Assembly (NCBI GenBank): GCA_001051155.2
Contig: JYIP02000002.1
Coordinates: 4,941,315 to 5,005,314, forward strand
From: Chrysoporthe austroafricana
Taxonomy: Eukaryota; Ascomycota; Sordariomycetes; Diaporthales; Cryphonectriaceae
Direction of reading: 5' to 3'
DNA length: 64,000 nt
Shown: piece by piece, positions 1-11,575 of the stretch
Numbering within the stretch: position 1 is the stretch's first letter
Layout of the letters: every line of letters starts with the position of its first letter
Program-made: the position numbers and the translations under genes
Notes under the pieces: model-generated
Told to the model about the DNA's origin: nothing
What the model saw: only the letters and a program-made list of their open reading frames with translations
Database searches by the model: none

Positions 1-514
1 AAAACGTTCACGCATGCGGCTTCCAGGCATGGTTCAAGGACTGCGGGAAAAGAGGCTTCATAGAAGGGATCATGATGGGATAACACCACTTTTTCCAAGG
101 TTGGGTCTGCCTTTTTCTTTTTGTTTTTTTTTCTTGTGTTATGCGTTGTGTGTGGTTTGATGATTGAATGCTCGGTTTAGAAGAGAGCCTAGATTTGACA
201 ATGGACACGACTTTGATCATGCAGATTCTTCCTATGCCTTTCTTTCTTTTGTCACCCATCTCTGCACGATCGGCACAACGGCCCCATGAAACCTTGGCCA
301 TCATACCATGCGAAGACGCCGCACGGAAGGCAGGTGGCTCTTGTAGAAGATGGCAATGGGAGTGAGGCCACTCGGGGACACGCACGAGGACAGGGACTAC
401 TGTACGCTGCGATGCCACCAACCAAATTGTAGCTGTTTTTCTGACGCTATGGTGAGCTAGATACAATACACTTTTGAACCGAACCGCGCCGCCGCCCGCC
501 CCATAGATCTCTTC
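1..514. other. Spacer downstream of eIF5B
   Basis: This is the region 3' of the eIF5B stop codon, which lies at 515-517 on the minus strand. Open frames here are short, overlap on both strands and show no recognisable domain. It probably holds the eIF5B 3' UTR; I see nothing else. Confidence 0.6.
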
Positions 515-3500
515 TTAAGGAATGTCAAATAAGGGCTTGAGCTTCACGATGAGCTTCCACTCGTCGTTGCTGACGTCCTTCCTGTAGAACTCCTTCAGGC
601 AGTCGATGGAAGGACGCGAGATCATGCTGTACAGCATGTCGGACTCCTCGAGCTGGCGACCGTATGCTGGCTGGTGGCCGCCCATCTCAATTCTTGCGGC
701 CACGGAGGGCTGGCCCTGCTTGCAGACGTCCATCTTCTTGTGGTCACGCTCGATCGACGTTCTGTTTCATGTTAGACCAAGCCGAGAGCAAGACCAAGGA
801 TGATTGGGGAAAGGTGATGAAATGGGAAGGCATTGAAATGGGAAGACAGTGGAAGGGGATGAGGCAGATAGGCGGAGAGGTTGGAGGAAAGTTGCAGAGT
901 ATAGAAGGACAGGGCTGTAAAAGGAAAGGAGGTTTGGGGACGCGACTTACACTCTGCCCATAGACACGATCTCCTTGACGCCTGTCGTGGAGTTGTATTT
1001 GACTGCCGCAATAGGCGTGTTGACCTTGAGTTGACCCTCAACCACATCTACACCCACCACGATGGGGTTGTGCCTCATGAAGACAGCCACAGGCTTCAGG
1101 ACGCAAGGGAAGACGGCCAACATCTTCGAATCCTCCTTCTTCTTCTCCAGGAGTTCGTCCATATGCTTAGTAAAGGAGTCGAACAAATGGTAGATGATGT
1201 CGGCGGTGAAGATCTTGATGCCGTTCTCCTCAGCGTATGCCTGCGCTTCCTTTTCGACCTTGACATCGAAGGCGAGCATGACGGCATAGTCCGGTGCCTT
1301 CTCCAGCATGACACCACACTGCATGACGTCGCGCTTGGAGATAGGACCAATGCCAACGTTGGCGACCGGAATCTTGCAGTCCTTCAAGAAGTCGAGCAAA
1401 GCCTCGAGCGAACCAAGGGTCGACGCTTGGACCGAAACACCGCGGCCGGATCTTTCGACTCTGCTGAACAGCGACTCGAGATCGCTCTCCAGCTCGTCCT
1501 CAATGTCATCTTCGTCGTCATCTGGACCTGCGACCAGAAGACGAGAACCAGCAATCGCCTTCTCCAGGCCGGGTGCAACGATCTTGACACCGAGGGCAGC
1601 CTTGACCTCCTTATTGTGCACGTATTGTGACTTCAGGCGCAACTCTTTGAGCCTCTCCGGAGTGAGCAGAGCTCGAACGTTGGTCTTGATAACACCCTCT
1701 GTGCCACACAACAAGATCCTGTCGCCCTCGCGCAGAATACCATTCGACAGGATGACATCGATGGTCATACCGAAGCCCTCGATCTGCTTGACCTCCAAAA
1801 CGGTCGCCTGCACCTCGGAGAGGTACATCAGGGAGCCTACCATCCTCTCCTGGGTAAGCTGGATGATGAGCTTGAGCATATCAGGGATACCCTCGCCGGT
1901 GTGGGCAGATGTGGGGATCAGCGAGACGTATTTGGCCATTGACCTGTTCTCGTAGAACAGCTCGGCGTTGAAGCCCTGTTCGGCGAAGGCCAGCTTGGTC
2001 TGCTCCAATCTGTTCCTGAACTCGTTCTGGACGCCCTTGGTCTGCAGAGCCAGACTCTCTTGGAAGCCATTGTTGTCGATCTTCTTCCAGCCGTACAGAC
2101 GATCTATCTTGTTGAGGGCCACGACGAAGGGTGTCTTCCTGTCGCGGAGGAGCTTCATCGACTCGAGAGTCTGGGGCTCGAGACCGTGCATGATATCGAC
2201 GACCAGAATCGCGATGTTGCAGAGCGAAGAACCACGGGAGCGGAGGTTGGAGAAAGACTCGTGCCCAGGGGTGTCGATAACCAGGAGACCGGGAACCTTG
2301 AACTCAAACTTCCCGTCTGGGTTGACGACAGCCGTCTTCTGCTTGATGGCCTCCACCGGGAAGTACGTAGCACCGATCTGCTGGGTGATACCACCCGCCT
2401 CGCCTTCTTGGACGTTGGTCTGGCGGATCTTGTCGAGCAACTTCGTCTTGCCGGTATCGACGTGACCAAGGATACAGCAAATCGGCGACCGGAGGTTGTC
2501 TTTTGATCGTGCAGCCAGGGCGGCCTGGTGGGCCTTCTCGCGTCTTGCCAGCGCCTCCCGCTTCCGCTGAGCCTCGGCGTCGTCATCCGACGACTCGTCT
2601 TCCGACGAGGATTCTTCTTCTTGGGGCTTGGGTCTCGAGGGGAGGGACTGTGCGGCTGTGGTGGGCTTGCCGTTCTCGGCCTCTGCCTTGGACTCCTCGT
2701 CGTCGCTGTCGGCATCCCAGCTGTCCTTGACATCGTTGTCTGATGCTGCGGCGGCCTCCCAGTCGTCCATGATCTCGTCGTCGGCGGCAGCCTTGGCCTT
2801 CGCAGCAGCCTCGGCCTCGGCCTTCTCGCGGGCGATGCGCTCCTTGTCCGCGGCCTCCTTGGCAGCAGCCTCGGCCTGCGCGCGCGCGCGCTCGGCAGCC
2901 TCGGCCAGCTCCTTCTCCTCATCCACCTTGTCGGCCTTCTTGCCCTTGCCCTTCTTCCTGTCGAACGTGGGCTTCTTGGGCTGGGGGGCCTCGCCGTCCT
3001 TGAGACCGCCGACCTGGATGCCGGCAGCCAGCATCTGCTGGAGCTTCTTCTCATTGCGGGCCTTCTCCTCCTTCTGCGCCTTGGTGAGGTACTTGCCCTC
3101 CTTCTTGAGCTGCTCGATCCTCTCCTTCTCCTTCTGCTTCTTGCGGGCCTTCTCCTCCTCCTTCCGCTTGGCCTCCTCCTCGAGCCGGTGCTCCTCTTCC
3201 TCCAGGCGGGCCCGCTCCTCGGCGTCGAGGCGCGCACGCTCTTCCTGTTGCTTCCTGAGCTCCTCCTGCTGCTTCTGGAGCATCTGGAGGTGCTTGGGCA
3301 GCTTCTTTCCGGGCTTGGCAGGCTCGGCGGCATCAGCCTGAGGGGCAGCGGCGGGCTCAGCCTTCTTCTCCTCGGCCGGCTTCGCAGGCTCGGCTTTGGC
3401 GGGGGCGGGTGTCTTCTTCTTGGCTGCCTGTAGACTGCTGTGAGTATTTGCTCCGACAGCACGGCGCAGATGTCATATAGGGGGTAAGGGGGGTTCTTCT

Positions 3501-4002
3501 GTCTACAGAGAACCCTGCTCTGCTCGCTTACCTGCTCCTTCTTGCGCTGCTTCTCCCGCTCCTTCTTGAGCTTCTCCTTCTCGGCCTTAGTCAGGACGCG
3601 GCCAGATGCGTCGAACTCATCATTGTCGCCGCCCTTCGCGGGCGCTGGCTTGTTGGGCTGCTGCTTGCCCTTCCCGCCCTTGCCCTTCTTCTCGGGCAGG
3701 TTCCACTCATCATCCATGGTGGCCTCTTCGGGGGCCTTGCTGGTCAGGTCCTCGGCTGGCTCTGCGCCGGGCGCATCCTCGCCCTGGACGAAGTCCTCTG
3801 GCAGGCCCTTCTTCTTCCTCTTCTCCTTGTTCTTGCGCATGATGGCCATCAGGCCACCTGCGGCGGGCTCCTCATCGGCGGGTTCTGCCGGTGCAGCTTC
3901 GGTGCCTTCGGGGGCAGCATCGCCGGCTGGTGCGATGCTCTCGCCGAGCTCAGCCTCCCAGTCATCCTGGGCCTTCTTGTTACCCTTCTTCTTGGGCGGC
4001 AT
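515..4002 (-). CDS. FUN12: Translation initiation factor eIF5B (three exons)
   Basis: Cytosolic GTPase that promotes 60S subunit joining late in translation initiation. Exons read 4002-3532, 3427-951 and 761-515, giving 1064 residues, close to the yeast protein. The start is [10 protein letters not shown], followed by a long charged Lys/Glu/Ala-rich low-complexity arm (about residues 1-460) typical of eukaryotic eIF5B. The G domain then shows GHVDTGKT (about 476), DTPGHE (about 539), NKID (about 593) and SAHTGEG. Domains II-IV follow. The last exon encodes the C-terminal helix region ending in LKPLFDIP. Splice donors are GTAAGC (exon 1) and GTAAGT (exon 2). The second junction rebuilds the conserved RVTSIE...DHKKMDV stretch, which supports it strongly. 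Function is by family; nothing looks broken. Confidence 0.96.
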
Positions 4003-4014
4003 CGTGTGAGGGAG

Positions 4015-4043
4015 GTCGTGTCGTGTCGTGTCGTGTCGTGTCA
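4015..4043. repeat. Pentanucleotide tandem repeat (TCGTG)n in the eIF5B leader
   Basis: About five copies of a 5-bp unit lie just upstream of the eIF5B start codon, so probably in its 5' UTR. A G-rich run follows at about 4045-4074 (G-tracts separated by T or A), which could form a G-quadruplex on the plus strand. This is C-rich in the mRNA sense. Any role in translation is inference. Confidence 0.7.
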
Positions 4044-5310
4044 ATGGGGGTAGGGGTGGGTGGGTGGGTGGCGGCCTCGACAACGACGGCTGCCTGATGA
4101 CAATGATAATGGGAGAATATTTGGATTGTGCAGGTCCTGTGCTTTGACAAGAGGGCTGCGAGGGTGCTGCTGCTCTCCAGGTTTGTGTGGGGTAATTTTT
4201 TTTGGAGTGGCGACGCAAGGGTGACTTGGCTGCTGCTCTTCTACCCCGGCGGCACTGGCGGGTGGGTAGGTGGTGGGGCCAAGGGCACCGCACAAGCTTC
4301 TCGTCAGGCAGGCTCACCCACCACTTACTCACTGCTCACGATGGCTGGCGAAGAGGACGCCGTAAGAGGAGAGGAGTCTTTCCTGCACGGATGCTAGGCA
4401 CATCAGTGGCAGGTGCGCGCTGGAGGAGGGCATGAGGCAGAGGCCTTTATATGTGAGGACATCTATCTGTGCAACACAGCTACGGAGCTTTTCAAACCTG
4501 GCAGTGCAACCAGCAGAGGCATGTTCTCGTTGCTTATCCTCGAGAACTAAACAAAACGAGGCTGGAGGCTGTATCCCAGCTGCAGCTGACCTCTTCCACA
4601 AACTTATCCGGTTGGACTTGCTGGCCCTCGCCGCTTCATCAAAGTCAGACACAGCTGGCTGGCCTGTCCTCGTCACAGATTACAAGATCTGTCAACACCG
4701 GCATGACTCACTATACGACATTGCAAATGGCTTTATGAGCCCTATACCTTCTCCAGCCCTAGTACAGTGTCGAATGGAGGGGCTATCTACTCCTGTCTAT
4801 CGCCTGAGTGGGTGTCCTTGAACAGCGGCTATTGCTGCCGAGGCCTGTTACAATACCCATCCATATGGTGGGTGATGCCTAGTGGCCTCCTGGCACCGAC
4901 AGATTTTTGCAATGTCCAGGGAAGACCTTTTCCGGCCTGTTCGCCTTCGTGATAGACCAGCTGGGTGGTGATCTGTCGGCTCGGTTTCGAAAGAGTCTTG
5001 GGTCTCCCGAGTCAGGACGGATCACACACACGCAACAGTAGATCGCATCAGATTAAGCGACGTAAGATAATCATGGCTACTTGGCTATCCTTCTAAAGAG
5101 CCGAAAGTCTACCTGTATCGTTTCATGAGTATGGCCGCAGATATCATCGCACAGAGTTCATAATCGTCGTAACGTGCCCAAGGACCCTTTCTTTGTTTTT
5201 CCAGACCGGTACCGTCCCAAACGCCATCCGTTTCTTCAAACATACATAGCACACCCGCCCGGGAAAAAAATTCACTTTCTGCAAGGAGAAGGCCTCCCAG
5301 GGTCCAAGGG
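4044..5310. other. Spacer between eIF5B and chitin synthase
   Basis: Both neighbours are on the minus strand, so this should hold the eIF5B promoter (left side) and the 3' UTR of the chitin synthase gene (right side). Short open frames occur on both strands but none resembles a known protein or has a consistent exon structure. Confidence 0.6.
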
Positions 5311-8128
5311 CTATCTCTCGCGCTCTTGTTCGTCCTCCTGGGCCTCGTCGTCATCTTCGAACGGCACCCGAACGAAGGTCTCGCGGGACAGCGGGCTCCG
5401 CCCCCTCCGCCTCCGGTCTCCCGCAGCCGACGGCGGCATGAGACCGCCCTGCCCGGCCTCCTCCTCGCTCGGCCCGCCCTCGAGCCCAAAATCCACCCTC
5501 GTCGGCGTCGTCCCGCCCGTCCCGGGCGCGTTCACGGGCGTCCCCGGCAGCGTCTCCGCGTAGCCCGCCTCCTGCATTGCCACTGTGCCGAGCTCCGAGC
5601 TCGAGTCCGCCGCCCGCAGGTATTCGTACGCCCGGCCCTGCGGCGGCCCCGCCGCCCTCTGCTGCGCCGCCGCCGCCTGCGCCATGTACGTGTTGACCTG
5701 CTTCGCGTGCGCCATCTCGTACTTGCGCCGGTCCTCCTCGCTCATGAACGGCAGCTCGCTGTCCTCCACCCGCGGCGGCGTCCCGCTCGGCACGTACACG
5801 GGCGAGCTCGGCTCGTCCCTGTACGGCGCCGCCGCGTAGCCCTGCGGCGGCGCGTACACCCCCTTGCCCTTGTCCAGGCCCTCCGACCCGGGCCTCGTGC
5901 TCTCGTCCGATCCGAGCAGCTCGCTGTCGCGGCTCTTCAGCGACGCTAGCGGGACGCCCTCCGGGCCCCGCCGGGCATAGTAGCCGCTGCCGCCGCGGCG
6001 CCGCCCGCCGCCCGAGTCGCCCGTGGCCGAGGAGGAAAAGTCCCCGCTGCCGCCCGAGTCACCCGCGGGATCGAGGTACCTATAAAACCCGCCCGCTGTC
6101 CTCTGCGGCGCGGCGAACAGCCCCTCGACCTGCGGCGGCGGCTGGAGCACGCTGCGCTGCCGCCCCAGGCCGTCGCGCCTGCTGCCCCTGCTCCTGCGCC
6201 TGCTGGCCCTCCGGCCGGGCCCGCCAACCGCCTGGGGGTCGCCGCCGGCCTGAGCGGCGTGCTCCTCCTGCTGCGCGATGACCGCCGGGATGAACGTCTC
6301 CGGCACGACGTTCAGGTCGTCGCCCGTCTGCTCCGCGTGCTCGATGGCCTCCTGGACGGTCGTGTTCTTGTCCGCGGCGCCGGCGTCCGCCCTCGGCCCG
6401 CCCCAAGTCCGCTGGCCCGCCGTGAAGATGCCGTAGACCATGTAGTACCAGTTCAGGAACGGGTTGAGCACGAACATCATCGGGTACAGCCAGATCTTGT
6501 ACCGCCGCAGCTTGGCGCCGAAGTAGATCATCATCAGCCAGTTGAGGCCCAGCGAGATGGCGATGAACCCCACCGGCAGGTCGTTGATCGTCTTCTCGGT
6601 CGACAGCAGCGCGAGCACCATGATGAAAAACAGCAGCGCCGTCGTGCGGATGGTGTTCTGGGCGAACCGGTACGCGACGAGGACCGGGTACCGCCTCCAC
6701 AGCCGCCAGTCGGTCAGCATGCACGCCTCGTTCGTGATGAAGCCCAGGAACCACCGCCGCCGCTGCTTCACAAGCGACTTGTACGTCTGCACGGCCTCGG
6801 TCTTGCAGAAGGCCGACGTGCACATCTGGATCTGGTAGCGCTTCTTGGCGCCGATCATGAACAGGTGCGTCAGGTAGCGGTCCTCGCCGAGGTGGTCCTT
6901 GGCGAAGTCGAACAGGTCCTCGCAGGTCTCGGCCTTGTCCGCGAAGTAGTACTTGGCCATGCGGCGGAACGCGCTGAAGCGCAGCATGGTGAGCGCGCCG
7001 GGCAGGCACGTCACGGACCCGCACCCGGACTCGACGGTGCGCTCGAACAGCTGCCCGTGTATGTACTCCATGTCCTGCAGCAGGGTGATGATGCTGTGCT
7101 TCTTGGTGGTGGACGTGATGACGCCCGTCATGGCGAGCATGTTGCGCTTGTTGCCCGGGGAGAACTCCATGTCGTAGAGGAAGTTCTGCAGGCACACGCG
7201 GTCGAGGATGCAGTCGGAGTCGATGAAGAGGATGAAGAGGTTGTCGTTACGCTTCAGGTACTCGTTGTAGACCCTGTCGATGAGCTTGAAGGTGGCCTTC
7301 TGGCAGTTCCGCTTGCCGCCGTGCGGGAACCGCGAGACGGTGATTCGGGCGTCTCTGTAGGCGACGTCGATGCTCTTGGGGTAGGACTCGAGGGTCAGGG
7401 GCACGCCGAGCCTTTCGATGCAGTTGAGATACAGCTCGTCCTCCTGGTCGCCGTCGAAGGACAGGAAGACGTGGATGCACGACGGCGGGTAGTCGCACTC
7501 GACCACGGAGTTGATGGCCGTGATGAGGACATCAAGGTCTTCCTTATAACAAGGCATGACAATGACGACCTTCGGTGCCGAGTCCTCGTCCAGAAGCTGC
7601 TTTATGCGTTTCGTCCTCCCGAGCTGGTGAGTGACGAGGTAGTACACGCAGAACAGCCACGGGATGGTCAGCAAGCCGGCAAAAGACCAAAAGGCAAACC
7701 ATATGAGGACTGATACCATCTCCTCGGGCCAGTATTTGACAATCTGGCTGGGCAGTGGCAGTGTCACGACCATGATTGGCAAGAAGATGACCCTGCCGAG
7801 GCTCTCGGTCAGCCGCTGAAGCAAGCTCGTGATGTGTTCCTGGTACCTACCGAAGAAGTAGAAAACCAACAGATATGAGTACTGCCAGGATATTCACGGT
7901 CCAGTGTTCCGATTTCCTGAACACCTTCCACAGGCAGTACATGAACGCGCCGATCCAAAGAAACCATTCTAGAAGTGCTGCCAGCATAACAAAGCCGACG
8001 ATGGCAGTGTAGACAATCTACATTGCAAACGGTCAGTTGATACATGGGTGTACGTCGGCACGGCGTGAGACCGTTCCGCCATATACCCCAAGAGGACTCA
8101 CATCTTTGACGGCCCAGTGCAAAGCCAT
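5311..8128 (-). CDS. Chitin synthase, division III (class VI/VII type)
   Basis: Plasma-membrane processive glycosyltransferase making cell-wall chitin from UDP-GlcNAc. Exons are 8128-8102, 8017-7851 and 7792-5311 (891 residues). The N-terminus MALHWAVKD continues into two membrane segments joined across both introns. The second junction restores FLLLR-VIFLP, and its intron has a GCTGAC branch site. Catalytic features are the FDGDQEDEL region (about 174), a DSD motif (about 253), EDRYLTH (about 365) and the KQRRRW signature (about 405), then further membrane segments. The last 300 residues are a Gly/Pro/Arg/Ser-rich low-complexity tail, typical of this subgroup. There is no myosin head, which excludes classes V and the myosin-bearing relatives. 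I cannot separate class VI from VII by eye. Confidence 0.93.
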
Positions 8129-11100
8129 CTTGACGACTGCGACGAGCACAGCGCTCGGGGCTGACTGGGACGAGCGTTTGCCAGGCAGGGAGGGAGGACA
8201 CGGCCCTAGTGTCCGGAGGAGATCATGAAGACACGGGTGGAGACAAGATCTTTCAAGCAGCTAGGCATAGAGATGGGCGGCGCATGTAGTGCGAGGGCAT
8301 GACTTCGAAAATCGACGGCTATAAGAAACGAGCGACGTGAGTGGCGCGGTTGGCTGCCTGCGGGAGGATATGCTGCAATCGCCTTGATCTTGTCCAGCAA
8401 GAAAATCCGTGCTTCTTCGAGCCGAGTATGCGAGGTGGCGGTGGATACGGTGAGCGCAAACGCTCTTGAAGGGCGCGGAGGTGAGTTCACCTCACCGACA
8501 AGATGTGAAGAGAGAGAGATCAGACAAAACCGCCAGAAGTGCCGTTTCCGTTGGAAGTGAAGGGAATAGTTTCTGGCGGCGGCGCGCTGTCTCGGAAAAA
8601 TAGGCCGAGGATAAGAAAAAAAAAATCTTGATATTGCGGCGGTTGGATGTCTCAGACTTCAGCAAGCTGCGTGGGATAGATTCCAACTTGCACGCCGAAA
8701 TTATACCAGGGGCGTCTGAGCATCTCTCGCACACGCCTTCGACGTGCGCTTGTGGGCTCCCCGCCTGCCTTGTCGCCGCCAAACGGGTGATGTCGTGACG
8801 AGAGGACGCAGGCCGACTGGAAGTAGAAGGTCGGTCGCACGGCCGACGACCCGAAGGTCTGACCAGATTTTGGAGTGTCCCGGCCGTCTCGAAGGATCCC
8901 GTAGCACAAGAATCGAGACAGGCGCAGTGGTGTCGCTGCACCTCGGTGGGGGCACCTCGTGTTGCGAGCTGGACGCACAGCAAATCAATGCTGCAGCGAG
9001 GCGCTGCAGCGTGTCGCTTGTGCCGAACGAGGCGGGCTGGACTGCCGATCTGCAAACGTCCTGAGCCCAACGCGCTCTCTTTGCACGCCACGTGCCGACC
9101 AGGCGGCCTTACTTACTCGCTGCATCTGTACTCCGTACTGGGCAGACCGCTCAGGCGTGCGCAGCTTAAGCGCGAGGGCGGCCGTGGTCTCAGGTCTCGG
9201 TGGAGCTCACCTGTGTCTCTTTTGGGGGGCGATGAACGCAGGGGGACAAGACAAGCGCGCCAGCAGGTGAATCAGAACAACGAATGTGAGCATCGTACCC
9301 ACTTCAGGACACAGGTGACGGCACTTCAGGCCAGCACCCTTATCACGCTGCATAAAGATGCGCAGCGATCGCGATCCTCGGCAGTGGCAGTCCAGTCGGC
9401 CCACGGCATGCCAACGGTCGCCTTGTGAATGTGTGATCGCAGCGCAAACGCTCGGGCTCCACTCAGAAGGATGCGAACATATTGGGTATAAAATGCAAGC
9501 TATGGGCGAGGACCGCCCATGAAAATACCTGGGGCCCGACAAACGCCGAGGACCAACTTTCCAAGATCCGAGCCAGGACTGACGTCTCCTTTCCACGATC
9601 CCACGCAGCTGCGCGGAAGATCTGTGAAAGTGTTCAACGTCTGTTTTGCGCCGAGGCGGGCGCCAAGCACGGCGTCGATCGGAGCCGCGCGGGACAAGAG
9701 TGACTTGGGCCGCTTGCTCGTCCATGCAGCAGTTGCCGACACCTTCAACGATGCCAGGTATAGGTACGCACGCATCTAGAGCAGCCGCTGCAGGCATTGT
9801 AGGAGCACTTCGCAGGCTACAACAGTGCACGGTGTACGGATGTACGCTTGGGCAGCCTGGCTTGGTGTTCAAGGTGAAACGAAGAAAAGTATTGGGAAGA
9901 AGATTGGCAAGTAGGTCGAACGACGCCGCGTGGCGCATCTTCCTCTGCGCATGTTCGTTCGTGGTACTTGTACCTTGTTCCATGACGGACTTCAGCCTAT
10001 CATTAATGCCTTGACCACAGTCTCTGCCCTCGACAAATTTAGCACAAGCCCGCTGGAGAAGCAGCGTAACCTCCACGTACATTATCGGCAATGTCGTGAT
10101 AGTGCTAAACCTTATTATGCAAGCCCCTCTGCGGGACGGGAACATGGCAACGTGCCACCTCGTGAACCTTGTGCTAAGCACCTAGAGCAACACGCAGTCA
10201 TAACTTAGCGGCACAGTTCGCCCGAGACATCCTTCTTGACATGCCTCTCTTTTTAGTACTTCGTCTGCTCCTGGAGACAAGCTGAGAATTATACATGATA
10301 TGTCGCTAGCTCTCTTCTGACCTATCCTTAAACTATATCTGAACCCTTGAACCCACCTCCTTATTGCCCCTCCCCGGGGCTATTCCTCGGGCAACGCAAC
10401 CAGGTTGGGCGAAGCTGTAACCGACGGGTAACATGTTCGCTGAGAGGTTTTTCTGGTACGTAGCAAAGCTAACCACAACACCTCCTGTTGCATACCCCCT
10501 TTCTTCAGCATCTGTAAAGCTGGAATGTGATAGGCGGGCGGGCTGGCTAGCTGCAACGAGATTCTCGTTCATGGGATGTATCGGTCTTTTACGAAACAGC
10601 CAAATGAACAGCGAGTTCAGACATGAGTTAGTTTTAATGTATTTGTTGGTCGACGGTAATGACCTAAGAGCTATGAATGGGGAATGCCAAGCGTAAGGGC
10701 CAGTGCAAGACAGCTTTAGCCTCTACACTGTGCCGGGCTCGAGAGCTTTTGTCGGCGCAGAATAGACAGCTGCGAAGGCCACTGTGAGCAGACCCAGATA
10801 TGAAGACATCTATCTGGAGGGGAGCGAGTGTCAAAAGATCGTGTTAATTCTTGCACTAATTTCCATCTGCCCTGGTGCTCGTGTGAGTTGAGCGTCAGGA
10901 AGCCCACGCCACTCTCTTTGTGAATCAACACCGGTAGCGAAATGTCAAGAATAGTTGAAGGAATGTCAGAGCGGCACCTGTGCGATATGCTTCCACACAT
11001 GCCCGGTGACACGAAGAGAATAGAGTCCAAACTATTTCAATCAACGTCCCCAAGCGAGGCCTCAGTCTCGCTGGACGTATTCATCCCCCCTCTTCCTGCA

Positions 11101-11575
11101 AACAGAACCAGGGGTCAAACGACTCGTGCTGCCTGTGACGACTACGCGGACCGCACGATAGTGCTCTGCGCGCCTTTGACGACCTCGGCGTGACCAAACC
11201 TTCGGTGATTATGCTTCGGACCTCACTCCACGTTCTCTCCACAGCATGCTCTTTGTCGAACCGGCCCGCGCCAGACTGAAGAGGCCTTCAGACGCCGCGC
11301 TGACCCTGCAGGATTGGGTTGCTTGCACGGCCTGGAGGTTTCTGCAAGCCCGGTGGCTGGTTGGGAATGGGGTTGATGCATCTGGTGGGCATCGTGCAAC
11401 TGTCAAAGGCAGATGAGGCTAGTTGCCAGGGGAGGCTCTGCCAAGTTATTCGTTGAATTGACCCGAAATTGGCGGTTCCGTTGTCAAGTCCTATATCAGA
11501 CGACGCAGCCCTGCATGTCAGCATATACTCTTCTCGCTGTTCGGCTGCCGGGAGAAGCAGCCTGAGATAAGGGGT
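8129..11575. other. Long spacer: chitin synthase upstream region
   Basis: This 3.4-kb stretch lies upstream of the chitin synthase gene and downstream of NMD2, both on the minus strand. The part nearest 8129 should hold the chitin synthase promoter and 5' UTR. Several open frames of 60-320 codons overlap on both strands, none with a recognisable domain. No tRNA-like cloverleaf was noticed. Confidence 0.55.
9207..10181 (-). other. Long open frame of doubtful coding status
   Basis: About 324 codons run without a stop in the spacer. The frame has no ATG at its 5' end, although internal ATGs exist (the first near 10145). Its product is rich in Cys, His, Trp and Arg, has no domain I recognise, and overlaps equally open frames on the other strand. 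I think it is more likely non-coding DNA or transcribed leader than a gene, but its length keeps it worth recording. Confidence 0.15.

Noticed and set aside
2155..4332. 725-codon frame overlapping eIF5B
   Set aside because: It combines the real first exon with a frame that runs on through the intron and into a wrong frame of exon 2, giving Arg/Pro/Ser-rich nonsense. The spliced model explains it.
6080..7195. 371-codon minus-strand frame inside chitin synthase
   Set aside because: Shifted-frame shadow of GC-rich coding sequence, with His/Arg/Ala/Gly bias and no domain.
6259..7713. 484-codon plus-strand frame opposite chitin synthase
   Set aside because: Antisense shadow of a GC-rich gene; composition dominated by Val/Leu/Arg/Asp and Glu.
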